Origin: Kitagawia praeruptora
Lineage: Eukaryota > Streptophyta > Magnoliopsida > Apiales > Apiaceae
Assembly: GCA_037693485.1 (NCBI GenBank)
Contig: CM075345.1
Location: 79,109,001-79,173,000 of the forward strand
DNA length: 64,000 nt
Direction: 5' to 3'
Shown here one piece after another: positions 22,599 to 35,449 of this stretch. The position numbers and the translations under genes are program-made. The notes beneath the pieces were generated by a model that saw nothing but the letters and a program-made list of their open reading frames with translations, was not told where the DNA came from and made no database searches. Position 1 is the stretch's first letter. Every line of letters starts with the position of its first letter.

Positions 22599-23159
22599 CT
22601 GTAGGAAAAATGAAGTACCTTAATATATGTGCCTCATTAACATCAACAGACTCTCCTAAGTTGTTACCAGGTCCAACTACAACAGCCTTGGAAGATTTAT
22701 GGATGGTAAAATATATTCAGTTATAACTTATAAGTTATGGGAGGAGAAATTATACAAGCCAAGAAATTAACTGAAAGAAAAAAAACTGTCTACAAGCCAG
22801 AAAACTTAATTCTAAACTTGCAAAAAAAAAACATCAACCAGATTGGACTGTAGCAGACACAACTTGAATTCATTTTCATTAAAGGGATCAAGAATTATGA
22901 AACCATATGTGTGACTTCTAAAAATCAAACACAAACTTGGAAAAAAAAACACCAGAAATATTAACGGGATAGCAGCAAACCCAACTTAAGTTTGTTTTCA
23001 AAGAAGGAATTAAGAATTACAATTTTATATGTGTGCTAACTTCTAAAAGACTGAAAAATACTATCATTAACAGTTCTGGATGTCCTCAGTTACTACCAAT
23101 GTACATGAAATAGGTACAAACTGAGAAAATAGTTACCACTAATCTGAATATTATTAAAA

Positions 23160-23280
23160 AAAAGTGAGAGGGAGCAGGATCGGGCGAGAGCAGGGGGGAC
23201 AGAGAGAGAGATTAAGTGAGACAGGGAGAGGGAGAGATTAAGCAAGAGAGGGAGAGAGAGAGAGAGAGACCTTTGGAGTA
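23160..23280 (-). promoter_or_regulatory. CT-rich leader of the captured SKI2 segment
   Basis: On the gene-sense strand this is a long (CT)n-rich tract, about 500 bp upstream of the first captured exon and inside the right terminus of CACTA-B. It probably derives from the source gene's 5' leader. Confidence 0.4.
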
Positions 23281-24700
23281 ACAGCGGGTGGTGTCGTTGA
23301 AGAACGGAGGAGTAAACCCAATAGATGGCCAGACCCCAATTAGATGACCTTTGAAGTAAATTGCTCAATATAAACGAGAGAAGCAGCGGGTGGTATTGTT
23401 GAAGCCGGTGGATCATATGCTTAAATCGACTAGGCGGTGTTTTTGATTCCGAATAGGTTGAATTGACTAAGTGACCAATTAGGTATATGCTTAAATCCAA
23501 TTAGGTCTGAGTTTAATTTGGGGAAGAACTCAAGCAGAGAGACTAAGTACGACTTAATTAAATTACGTACACTTTTCTTTAATTTTTTATTTTAGTTTAA
23601 AAATTTTATACATCGATATATAGAGTGATGTAAAAATTGATATTTTATAGGCGGTATAGAGTGATGTACAAATTGAGATTTTATACTAGGAATGAAAAAA
23701 ATACAAAGTAAAATGGAATTTTATATGTCGACAAAATGTAGAAAATGAAATTAGCTATCTTCCCATATTTTTAAAATATTTTTAGGAGCAAAAACGAATT
23801 AAATATAAATTTTACAAGTATAAATCTCGAAAATGCAAAATAATTTATAAAATCATTTTTAAATACTTAAATAATGAAATTTTACTAATACACAAAATAT
23901 ACGCATTTTTCTAAGACGTTATAAAAATCGCGTTCTTAAAGAAATTTTACTCACTCAATAATGATCACACACAAAAATCTAACATTTTGTTATAAATAAA
24001 TATATATAATATACGTTTCTCTAAGGCGTTATAATAATGGTAGATATATATATAAGTAGGAATGAATATATATAGAATCACTGTGACAAAAAAAAAGTGT
24101 AACTTTTTATGAAATGTTGTTTGATTTGTATAAATATTATTTAAATAATATTATTCAATTTAAATTTTTTTAATTAGAATGGTACAATATAAAATAACGT
24201 ATTATTTGTATATAATTTAGTTTCTTTTAAAATTATAATACTTTTAGCGTCGGTCAAATGTGAGGCGACACATAAATTACAAAACAGTGAATTTAGGCGT
24301 CGGTTGAGTAAAGACCGACGCTAAACGGTTAGTTTTAGGCGTCGGTTGTTTATGACCGACACTAAAAGGTTAGTTTTAGGTGTCGGTTGACTAAAGACCG
24401 ACGCTAAAGGGTCGGTTTTAGGCGTCGGTTGAGTAAAGACCGACGCTAAAGGCTCAGTTTCAGGCGTCGGTTGTTTATGACCGACGCTAAAGGTCGGTTT
24501 TAAGCGTCGGTTGAGTGAAGACCGACGCTAAAGGGTCAGTTTTAGGCATCGGTTGTTTCATGACCGACGCATAATGTCCAACATAAATGACATTAAGCGT
24601 CGGTTAAGCAAGCAACCGACGCCTAAAGTATGTTTAGGCCACGGTTCTCTATATAACCGACGCTAAAAGTGCGACGCTAAAAGACAGTTCTGTACTAGTG

Positions 24701-24958
24701 TCAATCAATAATATTTTTTTAAAATCTAATTTCACCACATTTTTCTGCATCTCCCAACGATCAATTTGCATACCATATGTGCTATATTTTAATTTAGTTT
24801 TCTAAGTTCTCTTTTTAAAGGGGTTCTCTCTAGATCATATACACACGCGGGATTCCATTTTATAATTAGGAAAGTTACCAATCATAAACCTGATGCATAA
24901 GCATTTGGAAAAAATTTTGGAATTATTTTTTGAAGTATGTAACATTTTCCTAACAAAT
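24701..24958. other. Remainder of the interrupted repeat and a short unassigned stretch
   Basis: 24701-24850 continues the repeat split by CACTA-B. 24851-24958 is AT-rich with no visible feature. Confidence 0.4.
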
Positions 24959-25073
24959 TTTTGGGTTTCAACCCAATATAATGTTATGGGCTTGGATGGT
25001 CCAAGATATATATGGGTAAGATAATAATTGTATGGGTAAACAATTATTATATATGGTATGTCTTGATCACTAA

Positions 25074-25998
25074 GGGGACATTTGATAAATATGAACCATA
25101 TTTTCTGAATGATTTATATTTCTGGATGAATTAATTTCTGAACTGTTAACAAGCGTAGGAAAATAGTTGTTTGTTAAATCTGAATGGCATATTATAAAAA
25201 AAAAATTAACAATATTTGGAACTAATATATTTTGTAACATTTAATTATTTAAATATTATTGAATACATAAACTGATTTAGAAAATATCATATTTTAAATG
25301 TCATATACTCCCTCCGTCCCATAATATATGACCTTATCACTTTATGCATGGATTTCTAGGAGCATAAATGAGGAACTTTCATATAATATTTTTTTATGAT
25401 TTTTATTTTGTATAAAAATTTGAACTTTAAACTTTTATACAAAACAAAAATTATGAAAAAAAAGTATATACAAGTACCTTTTTTAAACACATTGAAGTAC
25501 GCGTAAACAATAAACATGTCATATATTATGGGACGGAGGTAGTATATAATAATATCAATATTTTAAATATTGATTATACAAAAATATAATTGTAACATAA
25601 AATATAATTTATTACATATCAAAAGAAACTCGTGCATCGCACGGATTATAAGTTAGTTATATTCAAAAAGCAAACTAAAAGATGTAAAATTAAAACTAGA
25701 TAGATTCAACGTTAATAATATCTTGGTCACAAGAAAAAAATTAATTTTAATGATTTGTAATTTCAAATAATAATTATAACCTAGCTAACAATGAGATATA
25801 TGTAACTGACATCTAAATAAAATTTAATTATACGAGACATAGATCATGAATTCCAGATCATGGACCGTTCAGCTGGAATTTTGTGTTGGAGTCGTCCAGC
25901 TGATTTCAGATATCAAATTATGAAACAAACAGTCTGGATCATTCATTTCCTGTCATTCAGTTCAATACGGTACCATTCACTTGTTTTCAAATGAGGCC
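25074..25998. mobile_element. PIF/Harbinger-like MITE in the left LTR
   Basis: Starts GGGGACATTTGATAAATATG and ends TTTTCAAATGAGGCC, flanked by TAA (25071-25073, 25999-26001). The right LTR has an uninterrupted CACTAAGTTGGG at the same point and serves as the empty site. Related to 20379-21384. Confidence 0.92.
25308..25542. mobile_element. Stowaway MITE inside the PIF-like MITE
   Basis: CTCCCTCCGTCCCATAATAT at the left, ATATTATGGGACGGAGGTAG at the right, TA on both sides. 235 bp. Confidence 0.9.
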
Positions 25999-27507
25999 TA
26001 AGTTGGGTAATTAGGTGCAAGAATTGGATGGCTTGTATAACAAGTATGCTAAGAGTTGTAGAACAAGTATGGTAAGTCTTGATGGCTAAGTTTTGGATGG
26101 CTATATAAACATAGTCATATTGTATTTGTTTGTGAGATGAAAGCTTAAGAGATGTAGTATTAAGTATTGTTTGGGTGATGCTTGAGCATTGTTGGCTCAA
26201 TTATCAAGTTTGGGACACCATTGAGGTGTTATTATTTTGGTGTATTATTGATAATTGTTTTGATTAATAATACTAGTTGGGACGTGGGTGTTTCCACGTC
26301 AAGTATTTCTGTGTTCTTGTTTTGCGCTTTAGTGGATCTTGTCAACTAATCGATTGGTTATGTGTGTGCTTTGTATTGATGATTTGTGAATCTCGGATTG
26401 TGTAAGTCCCATAACCTAACAAGTGGTATCAAGAGCCAAGGTTCGGGTCCGTGATGGATGAGGTTGAGATAAAGTTCGAGATTCAACTGGTATGACAGAG
26501 CATAATGAAGGATTTGCTGACAAGGAGATTGCTACTAAAGCGGGAAGAGACAAAGTTACGTGCGGTTTTGGCGGTTCGCTTGCACCGTGGATAAATCCTG
26601 TGTTCGGACTCGAGATGGAAGAAAATGGAAGAGGTCATCGCAATTGTATCAATGGCTTGATCAACCTGGTGAACTATTTGGATGATACTACGGATTTTCT
26701 TTAGAAGACCGAAGGATTGTGAAAGCAAGGATCGGGTAACTCAACATGTGGAAGAGCACTCGTGGTTCTTGATGCACGTGATTTTATAGATGGATACATC
26801 GCTATGGTTAAGAACGGTGGTTTGGAGGGTCACTATACGGGTTTTATTGATACTCAAAGATTGGAAGATCAGGAGGAGATTCTTATTCGAGGGGAGGCAT
26901 TTGCGAATGGACGTCGATGGCTTGATTGGTTATCGTTCAATCTGATATGGGTTGGGTTGAAGAGGAAGATTGTTGGGTTTCAACCCAATATAATGTTATG
27001 GGCTTGGATGGTCCAAGATATATATAGGTAAGATAATAATTGTATGTGTAGACAATTATTATATATAGTATGTCTTGATCACTAAGTTGGGTAATTAGGT
27101 GCCAAGAATTGGAATGCTTGTATAACAAGTATGGTAAGACTTGTAGAACAAGTATGGTAAGTCTTGGTGGCTAAGTTTTGGATGGCTATATAAACATAGT
27201 CATATTGTATTTGTTTGAGAAGTGAAAGCTTAAGAGATGTAGTGTTAAGTAATTGTTTGGGTGATGTTTGAACATTTTTGGCTCAAGTATCAGGTTTGGG
27301 ACACCATTGAGGTGTTATTGTTTTGGTGTATTGTTAATAATTGTTTTGATTAATAATACGAGTTGGGACGTGGGTGTTTCCACGTCAAGTATTTGTGTGT
27401 TCTTGTTTTGCGCTTTAGTGGATCTTGTCAACTAATCGATTGGTTATGTGTGTGCTCTGTATTGGTTATTTGTGAATCTCGGATTGTGTAAGTCCCCTAA
27501 CCTAACA

Positions 27508-27749
27508 CAAAATACCATACACTATAATCATACAAGTATAGTTTAGTTGGATGGCACTTTGCAATTCATCTTGTACGATGTATTTTTGTATTTCATGTAC
27601 CTGAATACTAAACTCAAACACGATCCATTTAGGGTTCGTGTACCTTCATGTTCATGTAACTTCGTGTTATGTATTTTTTGTGTCGTGTTTTCTTCTAATT
27701 TTAAATAAAATTAAAAATTAAAACAAATAAATAAAATTTTTAAATACTA
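27508..27749. other. AT-rich stretch with TCGTGT words
   Basis: Contains GGGTTCGTGTACCTTC and TGTGTCGTGTTTTC. Similar CGTGT-rich sequence lies at 32340-32515 on the other side of CACTA-C, so both may be halves of one older repeat. Confidence 0.35.
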
Positions 27750-28032
27750 CTCCCTCCGTCCCGACCAATTCTTTACATGGGGGCTGGGCACGGAGACCAA
27801 GGATAGTGGGTGTAATATTGTTAAAATAAATGAAGTAGTGGGTGTAATAGTGATTTTATTGTTAAAATAAGTGAAGTAGTGGGTGTAATAGTGTAAAGTG
27901 TTGAAAAAGTGAAGTGAAGTAATGGATGTAGTAATGTATTTTATTGTTAAAAGTTACTATTTTTGGTAATGTAAAGAATTGATGGGACGTCCCAAAAAGG
28001 AAATTGTAAAGAAATGGATGGGACAGAGGGAG
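27750..28032. mobile_element. Stowaway MITE
   Basis: CTCCCTCCGTCCCGACC...GATGGGACAGAGGGAG with TA at 27748-27749 and 28033-28034; 283 bp. Internally repeats GAAGTAGTGGGTGTAATAGT. Confidence 0.9.
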
Positions 28033-29231
28033 TAATATTTTCGGTGAAATTATTACAGACACTACACCATAAACAGCCTACGGTAACACAGAAAAAATGT
28101 TACAATAGGTACATTATATGTTACCTTAGGACCATAAAGTAGCTAAGGTAACATTTTTCTGGTGATAGCTCTCAGCATGTTGCCTTAGGTGTCTAAGGTA
28201 ACATTTTTGATCCCTAAGGTAACATGCAGTTTTATGTTACCATAGCTTGCTATAGCAACAAAAATGAGGTCTATGGCAACTTAATATATATGTTACCTTA
28301 GAGACCTAGATTTTTTTTTAAAATAGTGGGACCCACAGTGGGCCCCACTGTTTGAACCACTTTTGTTGGTAACATTGTTTGACCTAGTGCAACATTTTTT
28401 TTGTTACAATAGCTTTTATACACCAACATTTACATTAGCTAATATAACATCATTTTCAGAAAAAATAGAACAAAACTGCACACACATATTATGCATCCCA
28501 AATTAAACATGTTCATTCCAAATCCAACATATCCAACACATTACATAATTCTTAATCCAAAACAACCATATCCACCGGTTAATTCGTATCCATAACAATA
28601 TAAGAATAAAAAATTCAAGCTATAATTATAAAACTATTGACAATTGCCTCTAAAGCTGCTCTAGGGATAGAAATTCCAGTACAAAATACATATTCGTCTA
28701 ATATGTACAAAATAATTGTCCACTAAATCCACATACTGATTCTGCAGGGATCAAGCATAACCATCACCTTATCAGCTAAAGAGTCCTCAAACACCCGTGC
28801 TTTCTAAAGACACGTATTATTTGTAGCAGCAGCAATGTGATGTCTTGAACATAATCAGTTTGCTTGCAAAATCCACACAAGGTTTAGTATCTTTGTTGTG
28901 TGACCCCCTAATTACAACCAAAGCAATGAGGACCAAATTATATAACAAGACAATAAACAAACTTAAAAATAAACAGAGTAAAACATGAGATTATGATTAC
29001 ACCACTGATTGCCATTCTGTGAAGGCAAGGATTATTGCCTTTATGTGATGATATAGACCGTGTATCAGAATGCCTGTGTAATACAAAAAATCAAATATAA
29101 TTAAAAAAGAGGCATGACATATAAAGCAAAACGCTCATATTAAAGGGACGATGAAGCACCAAGGAGTAACACTAAAAAGTGAAGAGAATGCAAAAACAAG
29201 TAAGGCGAGACGATATGAAATTTGAATGCAC

Positions 29232-29470
29232 CTTTGAGAATATTCTTTCCAGGTCTTGCAAGGGTTCTGTCCGTTCAAAGAAACTGATGAGATACTCCAT
29301 CAGTTTGCTCAGATAATCCTTGTACTGCCTATAAGAACAAATTACAGATATATAGTTATAGTCATAGATTGACTAAAGAGAGATACCTCGCCGCTGAACT
29401 CAATCTGAGGTTCCTCCTTAAGCATCTGCTCATACTCGTCAGTCGCATCCACAACACAAGCAAAAGGTGC
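29232..29470 (-). pseudogene. SF3A3: Captured SF3a60 (splicing factor 3a subunit 3) exons in CACTA-C
   Basis: SF3a60 is a U2 snRNP subunit needed for prespliceosome assembly. Exon 29470-29387 reads DATDEYEQMLKEEPQIEFSG with donor GAG|GTATCT. Exon 29328-29232 (after TTATAG) reads YKDYLSKLMEYLISFFERTE and PLQDLERIFSK with donor AAG|GTGCAT. Both match the conserved middle of SF3a60: the IEFSGEE segment before the RYLDLH motif, and the YxxYLxxLLEYLxxFxxRxxPLQDL segment. The exon that should lie between them (RYLDLH part) is absent. Another coding-like stretch, FEDSLADKVMVMLDPC, is at about 28740-28800. This is a fragment, not a working gene. Confidence 0.78.
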
Positions 29471-31568
29471 CTATGATACTCTTGAATCTACAAAAAACAT
29501 CATTGATAGAATACAACTTTACTCGCTTGAATTCATGCTATAAGCCTTTTGATATAATGCTGATACAAGTCACAACTTTTTCATTGTTTTCATTGATATA
29601 ATAGCGAGGCATAGTAGTAGATAAACTTAATTTCTATAATTTTCATTGTTTTCATACTTTTCATATATCCCTACAACCTAGCAATTTGATAAATTTTTAA
29701 GTTCTACCCTGGGAGCATCTGCTTGTGATATTGTGATCATATATTTAGAATTCAATAACTGTTTAAGTTGATTATTATTTATAGTATTTTCTTTGGTTTG
29801 TACTTCGTAGGAATGAGGGTATTCAATAAAGTAAAAACCTACATATGACAACAACTAGAAGAAATTATGCCATTTATAAATGTATGGATTTGTTTCTCAC
29901 ACAATGTAATCTCGTCTTCTTTACTGTTTCGTCTTCTATATATATATATATGGAACACATACAAGGTTCAGCTCCTGAGGCTATTGTTATACCCTGCAAG
30001 ACAAGAGCCATTTTAACCGAACATTAAGGCACCGAGTACTCTGTATTTTTTAATTAACTTCTTATTAGATTAAAATTCCTGTTATTTAATGATAGGAAGC
30101 AATTGACTTCTGGAGATTTTATCATTAAATTTTTAGTATTAGCAAATAGCAACAAAGAATTTTATTTTACCAGGGTAGACACACGTGCATTTCAAGACCT
30201 TGTCTTTTCATGGCTCCTGACATCCATAGTAAACTAACCAAATGGATAATATACTATTTCAAAACTGAGAAAGATCCTTCAATATATGATTCATAGGTTG
30301 TTTAAACACATTCACATTTACCTAAACTATCTGAAATCATTTATAAACAAATAAATCAAAAGCCTGCAGATTGATTATTTACAGAAAAGGGCCAAGGTAT
30401 TGGCACTAACCGCATCATCAATAGAGAAAAAGAACAAGACAATCAATATACAAATAAAACTTAGTTAATATTGGGCGCAATCAAATAATATAGCATATAT
30501 CCAGAATCAACTTTACAAATATATTGACGGACAGTACATGTCTTAGGAATATATGGTTAATAACTGGAACATATGAAATCATTTTGCATTTCATATAACA
30601 CAAGGACTTTGTGAGATAAAGATTAAAGCACAGTTGAACGTTTGAACCTTTACATTATAACATGGATAAAAGGCAATGACAACAAAAACAAAGCACAAAG
30701 GACAAATCCCGAATTAATATGTAGACTGCTATAAACAATGAGATTGAGATGCTAGGACATACAAAGTGAAGGCATGAATGTAGTTCCAAATGAAAGATTT
30801 GTCGACCTATATCGCAATCCCATCAAACCCTGATTTTCAGAAGATACTATGCAAACAAATTCGGGCTTTTGTGAAGTGATGTCATGTATTTAAGTGTAAA
30901 ACAACTAACCTGTGAACTGACCAATTTTTTTAAAAGATACGTAACTACTCTTTAAAAGCAATGGGAAAATGCCAAATGCTCCAAATCCATATTTAGGGTA
31001 ATAAGTACATGACCTCATCCGTAAAATCCTGGAACATAAAATACTATAAGAATGGGGGACAAGGATATTTAATAAAAATATCAAAATCATCTAAAAATTC
31101 CATGGAAACAACGCTCCTTACAGGTCAGAGTATGATACAAAAAGATCCATAAATGTTTGATATTTAAATATCAATTTAATAATAAATTGTTAAGAACATA
31201 CAAATAGATGCATACAAATACATAACACAAATAAAATATATGCGTAAATTCCATATACATATACATTCACTGAAAATTACCAATCTAAATGAGAAAATGA
31301 GGGTAATACTTACAAATCGAAGCCCCAAATCCACTTAAGAAGCCCAAATCGAAAACCCAATCTAGCGAAGGCCTGAAGTCGAAAATAAATTGTAATTAGT
31401 TGAAGTTTAAGTGCAAAAATGGAATCAATTAAACTCAAAACAATGAACCCATAATCTAAAAAATCCCTAATTTGAAGAAGCCCAAACTTGAAGCCTCAAA
31501 TCAAATCCATACTCAATTGAGCAGCCTAATTTGATAGAAAATTAGATAAGATTGAGAGGAAATAGTGG

Positions 31569-31569
<1 letters not shown>

Positions 31570-31614
<45 letters not shown>

Positions 31615-31720
31615 GAGAGAAATGAGAGCGAGAAGAATGAGAAGTATTGTCTTGTTTGTGTTAGAATGAGGTAGGCGGGCTATTCCAATTATTTTTCAGA
31701 CAGGCGGGATAAATGCCGCT
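31570..31720 (-). promoter_or_regulatory. CT-rich leader and paired GGCGGG boxes in CACTA-C
   Basis: (GA)n on the plus strand (CT on the gene-sense strand) at 31573-31612, then TAGGCGGGC and AGGCGGGAT about 30 bp apart. Same arrangement as in CACTA-A and CACTA-D. Confidence 0.4.
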
Positions 31721-32199
31721 AAAACATTTCACTGGGAATCGTGCTGTTACAATTATTTTTCCAGCTTTTACAATTTACTTTTATGTTTTTTTTGTTTTTT
31801 GTTTTTATTTTTTATAATATGTATTTTACATTTAATAGATAAATAGAACCTAAAAAATAATAATAATTAAATACCTTGATATTCAAAAAAACCTCATTCA
31901 ATTGGTAAACTCTTACTTTTTTAAAAACTCAAATATTATAAAGGTAAATGTGATTTTTAAATAATTAAATAATTTTTTGGTTAAAAAATTTAAAATTGAA
32001 TTTATTAATGATCTAAGGTAACATATCATGTATGTTGCTAACATCCAACACTTTAAAGCTAAGGTAACATCACATTTGTGGCTAAGGTAACACAAAAAAC
32101 AAAATGTTATATTAGGTCCAAAGTAACATGCTAAGGTAACATATTCTAGCAACATTCATGAAAAAGATGTTCCGATAGCCCATATATGGCGTAGTGAGA

Positions 32200-33044
32200 C
32201 ATGTACTAAATATTTATATTCACATCATATTTACAAACAATATTATAAAATTATGTGTAATACTATAAATAAATATTAATTTATTTAATATAAATATAAC
32301 TATATCTTTATAAATATTAATAATTATATGTATATTGATTTATTTCGTGTATTTCGTATCGTGTATCCAAAGGATAAACACAAAACCGACACTAAATCTC
32401 AGTCGTGTACTTTCATTATCGTGTACTTTCGTATCATTTACCCAAAATGCAAACACAAACACTAAATTTTCGTGTCATTTCGTGTCGTGTTTTCGTGTCA
32501 CATGGTGAATTCCGGGTTATGTACATGTTTTGCATGTGATTTCCGACATCTTCAAAAATTCTTCCATAATTTAATAGTATATTTATTACGATATAGAAGA
32601 TGAATTCATATTTATATGGAAAGATAGATTTTTTTGTCACCAAACTATTGTCTCTTTTAGAAACTTACCATCAAACAATAATTTTATTCAATATCATCAT
32701 TAATGTTAAAGACGTTTGTGATTTTTGTCATTCTGTTAAACTTTTAATCAGGTGCCTAAAAAAATAACCAATGCAAACTATTTTGATGACGTGTACATGA
32801 TATGGTGTGTCTGTATATAAACCGAAAAACAGATAACTGGTATAATGTCTTTTTTGTCGATCGATTCACAAACTAAATACAATGAACTCATACGTTGTTA
32901 TTGTGAAGTTGAAGTACGAATTTGCACTGATTATAATGATTGTGAATAGAAAATAGTGCATATATCTTGTACAATACCAAAGAAAATTATATGTTTCAGA
33001 TTCTAAGTGTTTATATATCGTATAAGTAGAGCAATAAAATGGTG
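32200..33044. other. AT-rich interval between CACTA-C and CACTA-D
   Basis: CGTGT-rich part at 32340-32515, probably an old repeat. The rest is AT-rich with no gene. Confidence 0.5.
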
Positions 33045-33758
33045 TATCACTACAAGAAATATGGGCTATTGCAACGCCAAAAAAGTGTCATATTAGACCC
33101 CAAATATGTTACAATAGAGGTTTTTGCAACGTTTTTACCAAAATTCAGCGTTGCATCTGCTGCCGTTGCAATAGACCCCTATAGCAACGTTTTATGCACT
33201 TATTGCAACATTTTTAAAGTGTTACAATATCCCCTTTAGTGCAACACTTTTGCCTTGTTTAGTGACACTTTTATGATGTTGCAATAGACTATTGCAACAC
33301 AATTTTGTAACATATTTTAGTTAAAAGTGTTGCTAAGTCAATTTATTGCAACATTTTCATGTAACATTTTCTCCCCTATTGTAATGCTTTTCGTTTTTTA
33401 GCAACATTTATGTGCAACTTTTGTTCCTATTGTAATACATTTAGATTTTTTTAGCAACATTTTTGTGCAATATTAGTCCAGTTTGCAATATCCTATTTGA
33501 AATGTCAATAAACTAACACAAAAGCATATCAAACCATGAGATAGCAAATCCAACATAATATATGTCAATAAAGCCCAAACAAAGTCGATCGGCTTATAAA
33601 ATAAGATCATCTTACATGTTACCAAGCTAATTTATGAAAACCTATAATATAACACAATGTAATGAAAAAATTACATGCATCTCCCTTTCTATACTCTGCA
33701 AACTAACAAATTAAATTTGAGTATTCTATATCTCTAGTTTGACAGCGATATCAGCGGA

Positions 33759-34002
33759 TTATGTTTCTCTGTCAACTTTGGTAAGTCCCTTAAAGTATGG
33801 ATCAGCCAGGGCCTGCCATGCACAATAGACAATATCAAACAATGAAGAATTATTAAACTTAGTTAGATAATGTTGGATACAAAACGATGAGTAATTATTG
33901 AACTCTGCTGAAAATAACGGATTAAAAATCGACTAATATCTGAAAAATAACATAACTGGAAATCAGGTATGTCACAACAAACCTCTGCAGCAGTTGGTCG
34001 AT
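33759..34002 (-). pseudogene. Captured MAP kinase exons in CACTA-D
   Basis: A 20-bp exon (34002-33983) completes DRPTAAE with donor GAG|GTTTGT. The next exon (33812-33759) reads ALADPYFKGLTKVDRE and then meets a stop codon. Together they match the end of the kinase domain of plant TDY-type MAP kinases (RPTAEEALADPYFKGLAKVE as I recall). Only this small C-lobe part is present. Confidence 0.75.
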
Positions 34003-34753
34003 CTTACAATGCATATGACTTATACTGAACCTGATTTAAATAAAAGGGTTGTTAAGTAGGATGAAAGAACTGATTACGAAGAAGTGATCCAAATCAGAAG
34101 ATATTTGTCATGTGACGTAAACTGGAGCTGATTTAAATACAACTGCTGGAAAATCTTTGTGAAGTATAGAATGTGTGAGGAATTTCCAATCCTTTTTGTT
34201 TGTACACAGCCATTCTCCAACACCTCACCAAGTCTGACCAGCAAGGCGGGATGAACAGGTTGATAGGGTGACATGAAGGGTAAATTTTTCTACCAACTAG
34301 AAAGGTGAAAACCGAGCCACCTTTTCAATCTTGACTCATTAAGCATAATTATGCTGTATAATTTAGCTCTAGTAACTTAAGCATCGTCACACTCAGTAAA
34401 CAGCACAACCACATTTTAAAATGTACAACCTTGTCTTAATAATCAGGATCAAGCATAGCAGTATGAACATCAGTAAGACAATTCTTAAGGAATGGCTAAA
34501 CGTGGAGTACTTGCAGCAAACTACAGCGTCGTGATTAATTGGTTGGAAAAGAAGTGTGTAGAAAGTTAGAGACAAAAGATATTAAGTGAGTGCATAAATT
34601 ATGTAATAAGTGAGTGCATAAAAATTATGTATGATTATATACAAGATACTCTGAATTTGTTCTAAATTCACCATGTTGATGTATTGAGTGTGCATGATAA
34701 TTTTCCTTTAAACACATAAAACATGTAGAGAAATCTTTTGTGAAAAAATTCAC

Positions 34754-34892
34754 CTGGCCAATTCCAGAACTTAACTTGTTGGTCATCAAATCCCGACACA
34801 AGATGGTCACCACTAAAATTGAATTCAATAGCATTTACACAGCCCTCGTGTCCTTCTAACTTCCCATAGAGACCAATTCGCTTCAAAATGGC
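34754..34892 (-). pseudogene. Captured WD40 exon (DCAF8-like) in CACTA-D
   Basis: The exon lies between GTGTAG and CCAG|GTGAAT and reads RIGLYGKLEGHEGCVNAIEF, NFSGDHLVSGFDDQQVKFWN and W. GH...F...G..LVSG.DD..V..W is one WD40 repeat. The LYGKLxGHxGCVNxxxFN wording resembles the first WD40 repeat of DCAF8, a CUL4-DDB1 substrate receptor. The family is supported by one exon only. Confidence 0.65.
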
Positions 34893-35449
34893 CTACACCA
34901 GCAAAACACTAATGTAATACGTTAGGCCATTCTTAACATAATATGATTTGCAAGATTTAATAATAAGACAAGCCTATTATAAATTTCTTGTGACAATTTT
35001 TAATGCACAACCGACATGATGACTGACAAATGGTTATTAAACAGAGATTAAACTGTATAAATTTCACGTTCATCCATTCATGTTTATAAATATAAACATA
35101 GCAGGTTAGACATATACGATTTTAATTAGGAACTGTCATTTCAAGCCCCAGTGGAATATTTTTATTATGGTTCAAACTTTAATTGTTTTAGAAGTGACAA
35201 ACACAAAACAGGTGACTGAATTAAATAGCTACCTTTTTTTTGGAGTGGATTAATTAGCTACATATTGGTCACAACCTTCAGTCACAACTCTGACAATGAT
35301 ATGTCAGATAACCAAGTCTCCCAAAATATGTACACTAATCATAGGTTTTAATAGCATAAATTAATCTATATTTTTTTACAGTATGATGTAGTGATCTAGT
35401 GATGTAATGTTCAATAATGAAATGCAGCCATTTATTTCATATATCACAG

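Larger units (their letters stand above)
19341..24700. mobile_element. CACTA-B: CACTA transposon carrying SKI2 helicase gene segments
   Basis: Termini CACTAGTACAGAA and TTCTGTACTAGTG are perfect inverted repeats of 13 bp; TCA is duplicated at 19338-19340 and 24701-24703. Subterminal arrays of GCGTCGGT and its complement occupy about 350-450 bp at each end. No transposase is seen. The interior has minus-strand SKI2-like exons and a nested PIF-like MITE. Confidence 0.95.
24959..27507 (+). mobile_element. Small non-autonomous LTR retrotransposon
   Basis: The right LTR is 26971-27507 (537 bp, TG...CA). The left LTR is 24959-26421 and is the same sequence once the MITE at 25074-25998 is removed. 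The internal part is only about 550 bp. It starts with AGTGGTATCAAGAGCC (resembling an initiator-Met tRNA primer site) and ends with GAAGAGGAAGAT before the right LTR. CAAAT/CAAAA flank it as a near-perfect target duplication. Two short ORFs (26492-26704, 26762-27031) show no recognisable gag or pol domain. Confidence 0.85.
28060..32196. mobile_element. CACTA-C: CACTA transposon carrying SF3a60 gene exons
   Basis: Begins CACTACACCATAAACAGCC and ends TAGCCCATATATGGCGTAGTG; AGA is duplicated at 28057-28059 and 32197-32199. Subterminal repeats of AAGGTAACAT occur at both ends. No transposase is visible. A (GA)n tract lies at 31573-31612 and paired GGCGGG boxes at 31674 and 31703. Confidence 0.93.

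Noticed and set aside
23093..23500. 135-codon minus-strand ORF rich in Ser and Leu
   Set aside because: Arises from the (CT)n leader of the captured SKI2 segment; not a protein domain.
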